Assembly: GCA_036346255.1 (NCBI GenBank) | Contig: JAYEVH010000247.1 | Span: 62,001-126,000 of the forward strand | Length of the DNA stretch: 64,000 nucleotides | From: Ampelocalamus luodianensis | Taxonomy: Eukaryota > Streptophyta > Magnoliopsida > Poales > Poaceae | Direction of reading: 5' to 3' | Shown: positions 44,377 to 56,548 of the stretch, piece after piece | How the letters are laid out: each line of letters begins with the position of its first letter | How positions within the stretch are numbered: the stretch's first letter is position 1 | Position numbers and translations under genes: made by a program | Notes under the pieces: generated by a model | Database searches by the model: none | What the model was told of the DNA's origin: nothing | The model's input: the letters and a program-made list of their open reading frames with translations, nothing else

Positions 44377-44576
44377 ATACGTTGCTGTAGGTTAGAAGTA
44401 GCATGGCAGAAGTTATTAGAGAGTCCTCTGATAAAATTATTTTCAAACAAGAAAGTATTTTGAAACTGAGCATGGCATCTTTTATTCCTTATCTTTCTTA
44501 ATGTCACTTCTTGTCCAACTTTCGTTGGTTTATTTAAAAGTGAATTGTTTCTTATCTTGCCTCTTTGCTTATAGAT

Positions 44577-45410
44577 GAGCGGTTGGTACTTGGTCAAGGA
44601 GACTAGAGCCGAGGATGTTGATGGGTTTCGGCTTTCATGCGGGATATGATGTGGCGCTCAATTTCACCTACCACCGGAGTATGCCATTTATCGACGGATC
44701 GAGGACCGGGGATGGAGGAATACCGCGCCTTCATCAACGTCATCGCTAGGCATGTAGCCGCGGTGTCCTCATCGTGTCCAGCGCTTGCCACCTCGAGGCG
44801 ATGGCGGTTCGAAGCGGCAAGTAGGATGATGAGTCTTCTTCGTCATGATTTGACGGAATTGTCTCAACCACCCTATGACCACTTCCGAATCAAGGTCCTA
44901 CCTCCGAAGTGAGCACGTTCACGAGATACGATTTGGTGAAGACCCTCAGTGCGGCGGTTAGCGAGGATGGTCCGTATCATGGACCAAGTCCATCGCCGTC
45001 TTGTGAGGGAGCTATGGGAAACTAGGCATCGCCTTAATGAGGCCCGAGTACCGCTTCTTGAGTCAACATGAACCGCGTTCCTCGCAACGTGCTTTATGGT
45101 GACAACGAGACCTCCTCGCCGCCTTTGCACCACCTCTTTACCGCCTTCCGGAGTGGCGGTGCGCGCACTGTTTATGGACAAGCGCGCCAAGCCGGATGAT
45201 CGCGGGTTTCCTCGCACTCTGCGGATCGCCTCCGGAGGTCATCGACCATTGTTGGGTTCTCCGAGGCGCCTCATTAGTCCTTTGGATCCGGTTGACACAG
45301 TTCCCTGGAGCTCACCTTACGAATGAGTTTCAGGTGAACTTTAATCGGGATCTTTACGCTAGCACCTCGACGATAAATCCCGTGGTTGAGTGTCTTTTAG
45401 TCTAGTAGAT
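44577..45410 (+). other. Extra coding-like region between primer site and gag
   Basis: This GC-rich stretch of about 800 bp has protein-like segments in shifting frames: MEEYRAFINVIARHVAAV (about 44712), SRMMSLLRHDLTELSQPPYD (about 44819), RMVRIMDQVHRRLVRELWET (about 44965) and later a HLTNEF segment. It is followed by an AT-rich tail to about 45.65 kb. It is not gag or pol, and I recognise no domain. Some long plant gypsy elements carry additional frames here. It could equally be a captured host fragment. Confidence 0.45.
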
Positions 45411-45686
45411 GCCCTTAAATAAATTGTATGTAATAGGGCGTAGTATCTTGTATAAAGTATGTAAGCTTAAATTTCGGTTTGTAATCGACATTATGGCGAC
45501 TATAATGTAAGACTGGAACCAGAAATTTTCTTCATATATATATATGAAGTTTCGGTTTGGTGTTAACTTGAATGCATAACATAACATGATGCATTATATG
45601 TACAGATTTGCTTCCTTTCTAATTGTAAACTTGTTTGTGTTTGCAGTATGTCCTTGTTGTGTTGTTAACCATGTTGTGGTAACAGG

Positions 45687-46855
45687 ATGACAGACCTACT
45701 ACTCGTCAAGCGCAAGCGCAACAAGGGAAGAGTATTTCATCTTCGGTTCCCCATTCTCAGGGAGGGCCGACTGAACCTTCCAGTTCTCAGGGTCCGCAAG
45801 GTGGTCCTCAGGAAGAGGAGCTTCCTCCACCACCTTCTATGGCCGATGTGCTCATGCAAATTGAGCGCAACCGGATGGATCAGACGCAGCATCTTGGAGC
45901 AGTTGCGCGCAATACTTCTACTCTGTTGCATCATCGATCGAGCAGAGGCCACCATGTGCGGCGATCTTGCGACTTTCAGCGGACTAACCCGCCGGTGTTC
46001 TCCAGTTCTCAGGACCCTATGGAAGCTGAGGATTGGCTTCGAACCATTGAGAAGAAGCTTCTGATTACTCAATGCTCCGAAAGGGAAAAGGTTCTCTTTG
46101 CCAGTTATCAGCTCGATGGGCCAGCCAACATATGGTGGGATAATCTTCTTGCCATTCAGCCTGCTGGACATGTCCCTACTTGGGATGAGTTCGTAGAAGC
46201 CTTTCGCGAAGCTCACATTCTGAAGGGTCATGATGATCAAAGCGAAGAGTTTCTCGCTCAAGCAAAGGGCGAAAATCGGTGATCGAATATCGCATGAGTT
46301 CAACTTCCCGCCGATATGCTCGATGACGTTTCGACCGACCTCGTCGTCGAAGCCGGTTCTTGAATGGGCTATCTCAAGAACTGCAGATGGTCAGTAGCTT
46401 TGCATGACTTAGGAACTTCTCTCATTTGGTCAACAAAGCAATTGTGGCGAGAGCAAGAGCAAGGCATTGGATGAGTCACGCAGCGGCAATGACTTCTCGC
46501 TTGTTCTAGTAGCGACTCACCGAGGCCTCGTATGTGGTTGTCAGGCCACCACGAGCACCGCTCCATTTTCACCAAGGCCGCCGGATTTGCCCTCGTCCAT
46601 CTCCTCCCACCGATCGATCGGGACCAAGTGGAAATCAGCCCGCCCTGTTAACAACGTTAACCTGGGGTTATTTGTTATTATTGTGGTCGTCCGGGCATTA
46701 TGCCAACAAGTGTGTGGCAAGCGGCAAGGATTGCCTCTGCTCGACCATATCCGGTGCTGCGACCAGCCCCTTCGCAGAGGCCACCTATTAAAGTTGATCC
46801 GCTCGGTCGGGCATGTGAACCAAATCACTGCTGAAGAGGCGGTGATACACTGAGT
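45687..46855 (+). pseudogene. Gypsy 2 gag, frame-broken
   Basis: A Gln/Pro-rich N-terminus (about 45690-45840) is followed by MADVLMQIERNRMDQTQHL (45839), ARNTSTLL, DPMEAEDWLR (about 46015), WWDNLLAIQPAGH and WDEFVEAFREAHI (about 46180), all in one frame to 46282. The rest of capsid is shifted. A zinc knuckle of the pattern C-x2-C-x4-H-x4-C is visible near 46669-46715 with one base lost in the middle. Gag forms the particle and binds the element RNA. The segment order matches gypsy 1. Confidence 0.82.
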
Positions 46856-46859
46856 TGTT

Positions 46860-49800
46860 ATGGGTATGCTCCTAGTTAATTTCATCCAGCTCATCGCTTT
46901 ATTTGACTCTGGAGCATCTCATTCTTTTATTAGCAATCATTTTCTTTGTTCAACACCGATTAGACATGCATACCCTCCAACCACCTTTTATTATTCAATC
47001 ACGGGTCGGTCTTCAAACCGATCGATTTGTTGTGGGGTCAACATAACAATACTTGGGGTGAAGTTTTTAGCAAATCTAATTGTGATTGACTCTAAAGAGT
47101 TGGACGTCATTTTGGGTATGGATTGGCTGTCCAAAAACCAGGGTCAAATCAATTGTTCCCAACGGTCTATTTCTATGACCAATGCCGACGGCATTCAAGT
47201 TGTTTATCATTCTAAAGCAGTTGGCTCTCATCTTTGTGCTCACCAAGTTGATACCACTCCTTCTTTGGAGTCAGTACCAATTGTCTGTGAGTATGTTGAT
47301 GTTTTTCCTGAAGACCTTCCCGGTTTACCACCAGATCGGGAAGTGGAGTTTGTTATTGAACTCGTTCTCGGCGCCCGATATCCGTGAGTCCTTATCGAAT
47401 GCCCGTCACGAGTGGTTGAATTGAAGAAGCAACTCGGAGAATTGCTTGACAAGGGTTTCATTCGACCGAGTTCCTCACCTTGGGGATGCCGGCAATCTTT
47501 GTCAAGAAGAAAGACAACACTTTACGGATGTGTGTGGATTACCGTCCGTTAAATGAGGTCACTATCAAGAATAAATATCCTCTACCTCGAATTGATGATC
47601 TTTTTGATCAGTTGGTTGGTGCCCGTGTCTTTTCAAAGATTGATTTGCGATCGGGCTATCATCGATCAAGGTTAGAGCCGAGGACATTCCTAAGACGACT
47701 TTCTCTACTCATTATGGTTTATACGAGTATACGGTTATGTCCTTTGGTTTGACCAATGCTCCAAAGATATTTCATGAACCTTATGAATTCGGTGTTCATG
47801 GAATTCTTGGATAAGTTCGTTGTCGTGTTTATTGACGACATCCTTATTTATTCCAAGTCCGATAAGGATCATGAACAACATTTGCGACTTGTCTTTGAAA
47901 CACTTCGTCGGCATCAATTGTATGCCAAGTTTAGCAAGTGTGCTTTCGCTCAGAGAAGTTGCCTTTACAGGGCATGTGTTATCTGAAGGAGGTATATCGT
48001 TGATCCAAGCAAGGTACAAGATGTGCTAAATTGAAGCCTCCCAAGAATGTCCCGAGATTCGGAGTTTTCTTGGACTTGCGGGTTATTACCGGAGGTTCAT
48101 TGAAAATTTCTCCAAGATTGCTAGACCTTTGACTCGGCTCTTGCGAAAGGGAAGAAATTTGAATGGTCACTAAGTGTGAAGAGAGTTTTGACTTTTGAGA
48201 ACTCTCTTGACCAAAGCTCGATTCTTATTCTTAGGATGTTCTTAAGAGCTTCGACATTTATTGCGATGCATCTCGCCATGGACTTGGTTGTGTGCTTATG
48301 CAAGAAGGCCTGTTGTGGCATATGCATCGGCGATAGCTATGCCCTCATGAAGTTAATTATCCTACTCATGATTTGGAATTGGTGCCGTGGTCCATGCATT
48401 GAAGATTTGGCGGCATTACCTTCTAGGTAATCGTTGTGAGATCTACACCGATCATAAAGCACAAGTACATATTCACTCAATCGATTTGAATATGAGACAA
48501 CGAAGATGGCTTGAACCGATCAAGGACTACGATATGGGTATTCATTATCATCTGGTAAAGCCAATGTTGTGGCGACGCTTTAAGAAAGTCACAATGCAAC
48601 TACATATCCTCTTTACTGTAGAAAGAGAGACTGTGTCTTGATTTTGGCGCCTAAGTCTTGAATTTGTGGAAAAGGATTCTCATTGCATTACATGTGGAGC
48701 CGACCTTAGAATCCCAGATTCTGGAGGCCCAGAAAACTGATGCCGAGGTAGCCGAAATCAGGGAAAACATGCAAGCAGGTAAAGCCAACGAATTTTCTGA
48801 AGATGATCGCGGTATAATTCGATATCGCCATCGTTTGGTAGTACTGTGATTCGAATTGAAGAGTCTAATTCTTAGAGAAGCTCATAATTCCAAGTTTTCT
48901 TTGCATCACGGGAGTACCAAAATGTACCAGGATTTGAAGAAAATATTTTGGTGGAGCCAAATGAAGAGGCAAATTGCTCAGTATGTTGCTGAATGTGATA
49001 TTTGCCAAAGGGTTAAAGCTGAACATCTAAAGCCAGCTGGTACCCTTCAGCCTTTGCCTATTCCACAGTGGAAGTGGGAAGAGATCGGTATGGATTTTGT
49101 TCTTGGTCTTCCCAAGACTTCCAAGGATCGATGCCATTTGGGTGATCATTGATCGTTTAACTAAAGTGGCTCATTTTATTCGATCGGACCGATTTCAATG
49201 GCAAGCAATTAGCGAGCTTTATATTGCTAGAATTGTTTGTCTTCATGGTGTTCCTAAAGTCATTGTTTCGACCGTGGTCCTCGGTTTACTTCCCATTTTT
49301 GGAATAGCCTTCATCAAAGCTATGGGGACCGAACTCTCTTTCGAGATCGCTACCATCCTCAAACCAGTGGTCAAACCGAAAGAGTGAACCAAGTAATGGA
49401 AGATCTTCTTGAGCCTATGTGCTATCTTATGGCAAGGGCGGGAGAAATCTTTGCCATATGTGGAATTTTCCTACAATAATAGCTACCAAGCAAGTATTCA
49501 AATGTCACCTTTTGAAGCCTTGTATGGGAGAGCTTGTGAGACTCCATTGAATTGGTCCGAGTGCGTGAAAGATCATTCTATGGTCCGGACTTAGTAAAGG
49601 AAGCGAAGAGCAAGTTCGTCGATTCGAGATTGTTTGAAAACCGCAGTCTCGTCGGAAGAGCTATGCCGATCATCGCCGTCGGAGTTGAGCTTTGAGGTGG
49701 ATGACCATGTCTATCTTAAAGTGTCACCCATGAAGGGTACTCATCGTTTCGAGTAAAGGAAAGCTCGCACTCGCTATATCGGACCTCCGAATCATTGCCA

Positions 49801-50085
49801 GCGAGGAGTAGCTTACCAATTGGAATTACAGAATCACTCTCGCAGATACATGATACTTTTCATGTGTCTCAATTAAAGAAGTGCCTTCGTGTTCCTATTG
49901 AGGCAAGCGCTTATGAGCATCTTAATCTCAACTCGATCTTTCATATCAAGAGCAACCGATGCGTATCCTCGACACAATGGAGCGCGGGACAAGAAATCGT
50001 CTTGTCGGGTTCTTGAAAATTCAATGGGCTAATCATTAGAGGATGAAGCCACTTGGGAGCGAAGATCCGATGCGATTGAGCACCC
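46860..50085 (+). pseudogene. Gypsy 2 pol: protease, RT, RNase H, integrase, chromodomain (broken)
   Basis: Protease: LFDSGASHSF at about 46900 and GMDWLSKNQG at about 47118. RT: CVDYRPLNEVTIKNKYPLPR at about 47530, catalytic FIDD at 47828-47839, then AKFSKCAF. RNase H is spread over 48170-48600 in several frames. Integrase zinc region: HHGSTKMYQDLKKIFWW (about 48905) and CDICQRVKAEH (about 48994). Core: IGMDFVLGLPKTSK (about 49084), HGVPKVIVS (about 49243), and YNNSYQASIQMSPFEALYGR (about 49470). A chromodomain remnant is near 49900-50080. Integrase after RT marks Ty3/gypsy. Many of the frame breaks sit where a CAG or CTG appears to have become CG, so the true number of lesions may be far lower. 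Confidence 0.87.
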
Positions 50086-50310
50086 CATCTTTTGTTGTTT
50101 AGAACTTTTCTTTGAATCAAGAAAGGAAAGTTTAAACAAAGCTATGTAAACAAAGATGTAATAATAACACTATGTTGTTATGTAAGAATCTTCTTTGTTA
50201 TCCTTGAAGGAAACCAAAACAACAGATGTTGAGTTTCATCATAATTCATTTCCATTTCACTTCTTCTTGATCTCCAACTTGTTCCAAATCTAGGGGACGA
50301 GATTTTTCTT

Positions 50311-50320
50311 AAGGGGTAGG
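50311..50320 (+). other. Gypsy 2 polypurine tract
   Basis: AAGGGGTAGG, two bases before the 3' LTR TG, with one pyrimidine interruption. Confidence 0.65.
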
Positions 50321-50322
50321 TT

Positions 50323-53300
50323 TGTACTTGACCCCAATCTTATCAATGATAATAATCTGATTATGAACAGTAATAGACTACTGTTCATATCATTCTTATT
50401 CTTAATCTCGATTGGGAGTTGTGTTACAAATAAAACCTTCCTTTTGCCAAAGTCCAAAACCTACTTAGAATATTTAAAGGAATACAAGGTAACACTTGTA
50501 TTATGGTAGGAAGTATTTTTATTAAAGCCTCGATAAATTATCTTGGCTAAAAATATTTTCGTTGCATTTTTAGAAATTATTTGGACTTAAAGAAAATTTA
50601 TGGTCTTTAAATAAACATTTTTGGCCTGCAATAGATATTTATGTATTTTATAAAGTGAAAATGTGGTTTATGAAATTTATCCGGGAAATATATCATCCCA
50701 AAGTAGCTTACGATAAAAATTTCATGATTTTATAAATTTATTTGCTATTTTTAAAGTCCCAGTCAAACCTTTTAAATATATGAATAAGGTTTGGTCAACC
50801 AAACCGGTCCAAACCCGACCCTTGCACTGTAGCGACCCAGACTCATGTGTCTCGGTCCAACCCAATCAAATTTATGCGGCTCGGTCACGTTCGAGCACGA
50901 GCGAACTCCACGATCGACATGAGCCGTCGATCTTCCATCGAGCAGGCGAAGCAATAACGCCCGCGAGCCGTCCACGTGTCCACTTAAATCTCTGCCGTTG
51001 GATCTTAATCCAACGGCGTGATCGATGTATGCAACCGGACAACTCGGATCCCTATTCAATCTCCACCGTTCGTTTCTAATCCAGCCGTGGCGCCCTTTTC
51101 GTTTTAAACCTAAAGCGCGCTTTATCTCAGTAGTTAGATTCAAATCCTACGGCTTTTCCCTTTTTCCTCGTGTTATAAAGCTCGCACTCCTGCGGACCAT
51201 TGGATCTTCATCGTGTGGCCCGATTTGTGTATGCATTCGGACGACTCGGATCCCGCACTGTCGTGGCCGTCCATTCTTGATCCAGTGGTATCGCTTATTT
51301 CTATTTGAAACCCGAGGCGTTAATGTGGTCTTTGGATTTCAAGCCTCACGCACACCTTTTTGACCGTGGGCCTTTAAAGCCCAAAATCGGTGGATCGTTG
51401 GATTTCGATCGGGTGGCCCGAGCGGTGTATGCAATCGGACCATCGGTTCAATTTTCAATCTCGACCGTAGGAATCAAATCCAACGGTGTTGCGCCATTGC
51501 ATCTATAGGAGGTGACGTGTATTCTTTTAGCTGAGCGTTGGATTTCAATCTAACGTCCAGATTTGAAAGGGGATCTCAAGATTCCTTTGAACTCCGTTTT
51601 AATCCCGGTCAGTAGATCTAGATCGTGCGGTCCATATTAATTGGTACCGATTCAAATCATTTAATCCCTCTATTTATCACAGCCACCCATTCCCAATCGA
51701 GCGGTGATATTCTTTTGATCGTGTGTGGTAGCGCATGTTGTGGATCGCCAATGGGACCCACATGTCATATTTTGCCTCTCTTCTTCCTTATCTCTGCGCG
51801 CAACCATTTTTGTGAGCAGAGGAGAGGATTTATCCAAAGATTATACACTAATTTTTTGGATGTTTAGCTAAATGGACACCTCATCAACTCTAGATCTTTC
51901 TCTCTTGCCTGTAGCTCCACATCCACATATATAAACCCTAGCTTTTGGGTGCGACCATTGTTGACCACTGGAGCTCATTTTCTTCCTTGCACTGTGGGAT
52001 TTTGCTCCTATTTTTGCTTATCTATCCTTAAGCACCGATGTTACCTGCATTAAAGATTTGGTATCCTTTGCGAGTTAAATCGATTTGATCTCTCTGTCGA
52101 TCAACCTCAAATTTTCGTGGTTCTTGGTATCTTTCCATCTTGGTAAGCCAAAACCCTAGTTTCGCCATCTTGAGCATCCTAGGAACCTTAAAGTCTGCTG
52201 TGAATCCTTCTTTTAAGCATCGTAGCTTCAATCGGCTTTAAAGCGAAAAGCGATATTATACCTTTCGGTTTTCATGTCATTTTCAAGACCTAGGGTTCTT
52301 CTGTCAACTTATCATCTTATTTAGGTTTTGACTAAACCCTAGCGACATGACAAGTTGATCTTTCAATTCTTGTCGTCATCTATTTTGACTCTTAGTGAAA
52401 TTGTCTCGATCTTTTGTGGCTCAGCCGACAAAATAGGTTTTTGCTTTAGCTTTTGTAATCTAACTAGTTAGGGTTAGACTAAAGTTGGTTTGGGATATTA
52501 ATTACCCTAAAAGATCATGCTAAGATTCATTTATGAACTTTTGCATGATCTATACCTCTTTTTCCAAAAATTGCAATCTGTCCTGTTTTCAGCTCTTTTC
52601 AAATCTGAAAACTGGAACTTTGCAATAAACTTTAATTTCTGTCTTTTGAAAACAGTGAGCTATATAATGGGATATTATCATTATTATGGGTAGTTTTGGC
52701 TTAAGCATACTGTAATCATGCATTTCTAGATTGATCATGCATATTTCTTCCATGTTGGACTTATTGTCAGTTTTGGTATTTATTGGATCTTATTGTTTCT
52801 TTAGAATGCGGTTCATTGAAGCCATCGAATCTTTTCTCGAGCAACTGAGCACGCAATGTAAGTCTATTATTACCAAGGCAAGCATCCTCTTTGCACCATA
52901 TTGAACCCAGATTTTGTACAATAGTCTTTACAAATCCAGTGATATCTGAGCATGCTATTTGTCTGAAAATACAAAATATGACTTGTAATAGCTAGCTATG
53001 ACCTGACATGGTGGATTACCTTGATTATGACCATACACTCAACTCTAGTGTAGTACTGTATAATATATGGTCTATTCTCAGATTTGGCTTAGATATGCAG
53101 TCTAGAGATTTTAGAGTTTGACAAGCATATCTTGTCAAACATGGGAATCACAACTGAACTGTTGTCATTTTCAAACTCTTTGCCCAGTTCTTTTAAATCA
53201 GTCTTGTATTTGAAATTTAAATTGATCTGGACAAGAGGAAGCTAGTGATGGTGCTTTCGTGCACAAGATTGGGTTTTGTGGTGGACTTGTCCGGGTTAAT

Positions 53301-54677
53301 TAAGGACCGAACTCTGATTATTCAATTCAAGTCCCCCACGTACTTCCACATGCAGTGTATGGGCGCTGTTTGGTTAAGTAAAATGTTGAGACTATTGAGT
53401 TGGAAACAGGAGAGTAAGGATATGTGTATTGGCCTTGCATGGCATAGATGCTTAGGTGCGAGGACTGTGTCTTATGCCATGTGAGCTTTGTATGTCGATG
53501 TCGGATGTTCTTAGGAGGTGAGGACGTATATGTGCCTCGTCGCATATCGATACCTTAATGGTGCCGATAGCATTCTATTATGGGTGGTGAGCCCAATTCG
53601 TTTTTAAATTGTTTGGATCGGCATTCTTGACACAACATGTGTGCCCTGTGGTTAGTAGGTGGTGTAGCCTACACTATGGGATTAGTTCACACATGGGGTC
53701 CAACTCATGAGTGTTAACTTGTTGAAAAATACCAAATCTTAGTTTCCCGGTCGGCATACCAAAGGAAGTGTGTCATCATTCGGAGGCATCCAAGGCAGCG
53801 AGCTAACTAAGTCATGTGGGTAAAGATGTACACCTGCGGTATAAAGCATTCGAATAGCCGTGTCCACGGTCATGGACGATAACTTGAATTGATGTCATCG
53901 TATAGAAGCTTTGATGTTCAAAAATCTGGTTTTGGTTTATTTTCTGGCATGAGGAATCATGCCTGCATCTTGTTTACCTTTAAGCCATTTACTTCTTTTT
54001 TTAAGCAAACTTTGATTTATTAAATCGCTTTATCAAAATTTAGCCTTTGTAGGTTAAGATGTATCGCTTTATGCAAATTTGAACCTTTATACCTTCTGTT
54101 GTAACCTTATGCATGTAAAACTCTACTCCTTTGGTTAGGCTCTAATCACCACTTTATTTTATTAGTTTGAGTAAGACTTGTGAGTACCTTCCGTACTCAA
54201 GGTGCTACCACCTATTGTTGCGGTGAGGACGGTTTCAGTATGAAGTACCGTTAGCGCCGATCAGGGTGACGCTAACGAGTAACGCTACTTCTTTCCTCCA
54301 CGCAATTGCCTGCGGGTGGATGGGGCCATTGGTGGACATTTTCCGTTTATTTTGCTTCCGCTGTATACTGTTAAAGTGACCAAGTCACTTAATATTGTAG
54401 TATCAACAGAATGATGTAACCTTATGTTTAATTATATCAATGTATGACTTGTATGTGTTTGATGCAATGTTGATGAAGGATATATATGCAATGGTCATTG
54501 ATCACAGGAACCATTGAGAATCATATATATCCAGAATCATTTCTTTGGATCTGTCACTTGTTAAATTTATATCTCTAGCATGGTTTTTAATAAAGGGGCA
54601 GTACTGTTCCTTCATTAACAATTGTGCTACAGTATAAATTTAATTAGTAACATTTCCAATAACCGGGGGTCCCCACA
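50323..54677 (+). repeat. Gypsy 2, 3' LTR (4,355 bp)
   Basis: It begins TGTACTTGACCCC and ends CCCCACA, and aligns along its whole length with 40024-44361. The shared module is at 53812-53877, and the AG|GCAAG site at 52877. Confidence 0.95.
53812..53877 (+). promoter_or_regulatory. Shared LTR module, gypsy 2 3' LTR copy
   Basis: As in the 5' LTR, but slightly shorter in the CTGCGGTATAAAG part; the left half of the palindrome has lost two bases (GCATTCGAATAG). Confidence 0.78.
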
Positions 54678-54682
54678 CTAGG
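54678..54682. repeat. Right 5-bp target duplication of gypsy 2
   Basis: CTAGG, identical to 40019-40023. Confidence 0.88.
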
Positions 54683-56140
54683 GCTCAAGTGAACTTTTTC
54701 TCCTTCTTCAACAATTGCGTAAGAGGCTGGGCAATTGATGAGAATCCTTCGATGAAACGGCGATAATAACCTTCCATTCCCAAAAAACTGCGAATCTGGG
54801 TTACAGTCTTGGGCTGCTCCCAATGTAACACTGCTTTAACCTTACCGGGGTCAACTGTTACTCCCTCGGCTGTCATTACGTGACCGAGGAAATCAACTTC
54901 CTTCTTCCAAAAATCACACTTACTGAACTTAGCATATAATTGATGCTCTCTGAGTTTTTCCAAGACTATCCTTAAATGTTCGGCGTGATCTTCCTCTGTT
55001 TTGGAGTAAATCAAAATATCATCAATGAACACAACTATGAACTTGTTCAAAAATTTCATGAATACTTTATTCATTATGTTCATGAAGTATGCATGGGTAT
55101 TAGTCAGACCAAAGGACATAACTAGGGACTCGTAATGTCCATACCGCGTTGAGAAAGCGGTCTTCGGTATATCCTTAGGACAAATCTTCAGCTGATAGTA
55201 ACCTGATCGCATGTCGATCTTTGAGAACACTCCGACTCCTTTCATCTGATCAAACAAATCATCAATCCGAGGTAGTGGGTACTTGTTCTTAATAGTAACT
55301 TCGTTGAGGGAACGATAATCAATACACATCCTCATGCTTCCATCTTTCTTCTTGACAAACAACACTAGCGCTCCCGATGGCGACGAACTAGGTCTCACGA
55401 AACCTTTCTCAAGAAGTTCTTCTATCTGCTTCTTCATCTCTACCAATTCATCGACTGGCATCCGATAGGGTCTTTTTGAAATTGGTGCTGTCTCTGGCAC
55501 TAGGTCGATAACAAACTCAATGTCACGGTCCGGTGGCATTCCTGGTAACTCTTCTGGGAACACATCTGGATATTCACTGACGACTGGTACCTCTTCTAAA
55601 GAAAGGGTCTTCAGGCTGTTCATTAACAGATGTCCATCACGAACTGAGGTGGCTAGAAATTCCACCTTGTTTTCCTTGGTATCCTCGACTGTTACGGTTC
55701 TTTGGCCACAATCTAACACGGTTTTGTGCTTAGATAACCAATCCATGCCAAGAATGACACCTAAAGCTTGGGTATCTAGAACAATCAGGTTGGCTAGAAA
55801 CTCAACTCCAGCTATGAGTAACTTAGCTCCTAAACATCCCACCTTAGTGCTTAGCTCTGCTCCAAGCGACTGGACTAACAAAGTATGCTTAAGATGAACA
55901 ACTTCCAGATTATTCTTGGTTGCGAAAATTCTAGAAACAAACGAATGCGAAGCTCTAGAATTAAACAAACCGATGCAGTCTTGAGTTAACGAAACTTACC
56001 CGATCGACGTCCGGTGCTTCCTGGGCTCCTTCCAGAGTGACGTGGTTGACACGGCCTCTGACCACAGACTGCGGTGCTCCTCCGGCTTGACCGGCGACTT
56101 GTGAAGTTCCTTAGTTGATGCCTGGCACAATGCTACATAC
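54683..56140 (-). pseudogene. Minus-strand gypsy pol, 5' half: end of gag, protease, RT (long open frame)
   Basis: From 55968 down to 54685 a single uninterrupted frame of 427 residues covers protease (SRASHSF replaces the usual DSGASHSF, so the catalytic Asp-Ser is damaged; GMDWLSKHK follows) and RT. In RT: CIDYRSLNEVTIKNKYPLPR, catalytic FIDD at 55018-55029, LGHVMTAEGVTVDPGKVK, IRSFLGMEGYYRRF. 56140 to 55969 holds the gag end (GRVNHVTLEGAQEAPDV) with a break before protease. Everything upstream, including the rest of gag and the 5' LTR, is missing. It continues at 40018 after removing gypsy 2. Confidence 0.88.
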
Positions 56141-56162
56141 ACCATTGGTACATCAATTTATT

Positions 56163-56437
56163 GCTCCCTCCACTACTAAATACATATCATTCTAGCCTTA
56201 TTATTATGTTACTAAATACATCATTCTATCATTTTGAGATACATTTATAGGATTTTGTCGTACATACCCCTACCTCAATAATTGAAATTTAACTTTCCAA
56301 GAGAAAAATAGTGGCTCTAAACAAATGAAAGTATAATATAGAATATCAAATAAGGATATCATGGTCATTCTCCCTCATGACATAGCTCCGCACTAGAAGC
56401 TATGACATGTATTTAGTAACTGTACGGAAGGAGTATA
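56163..56437. mobile_element. Stowaway-like MITE
   Basis: Left end GCTCCCTCCACTACTAAATA; right end, reversed, ACTCCTTCCGTACAGTTACT then AAATACATG. CTCC(C/T)TCCG-type termini with an AT-rich interior of about 275 bp are typical of Tc1/mariner-related Stowaway MITEs. It lies exactly between the truncated gypsy and the truncated TAF1B gene. Confidence 0.7.
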
Positions 56438-56548
56438 AGAAACTGGATTTAAACTACCAACAGTCAGCATAAGCATGACAAAACCTGACATGTGTACATT
56501 ACAAGATAATTATAATGTGCATGCAAGGCAATGATCATACAAAGTTAC

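Larger units (their letters stand above)
40024..54677 (+). mobile_element. Gypsy 2: complete Ty3/gypsy chromovirus
   Basis: The element is 14,654 bp with two 4.3-kb LTRs, target duplication CTAGG, a Met-type primer site, an unexplained coding-like region, gag, pol (protease, RT, RNase H, integrase), a chromodomain remnant and a polypurine tract. It has the same plan as gypsy 1 but an unrelated LTR sequence. It inserted into the RNase H/RT junction of the minus-strand gypsy. As written, gag-pol is fragmented into about ten pieces. Confidence 0.93.

Noticed and set aside
40024..54677. Real mutational process deleting bases at CAG/CTG
   Set aside because: No known plant mutational process produces such deletions; methylcytosine deamination gives substitutions. 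Kept only as the less likely alternative to a sequencing artefact.
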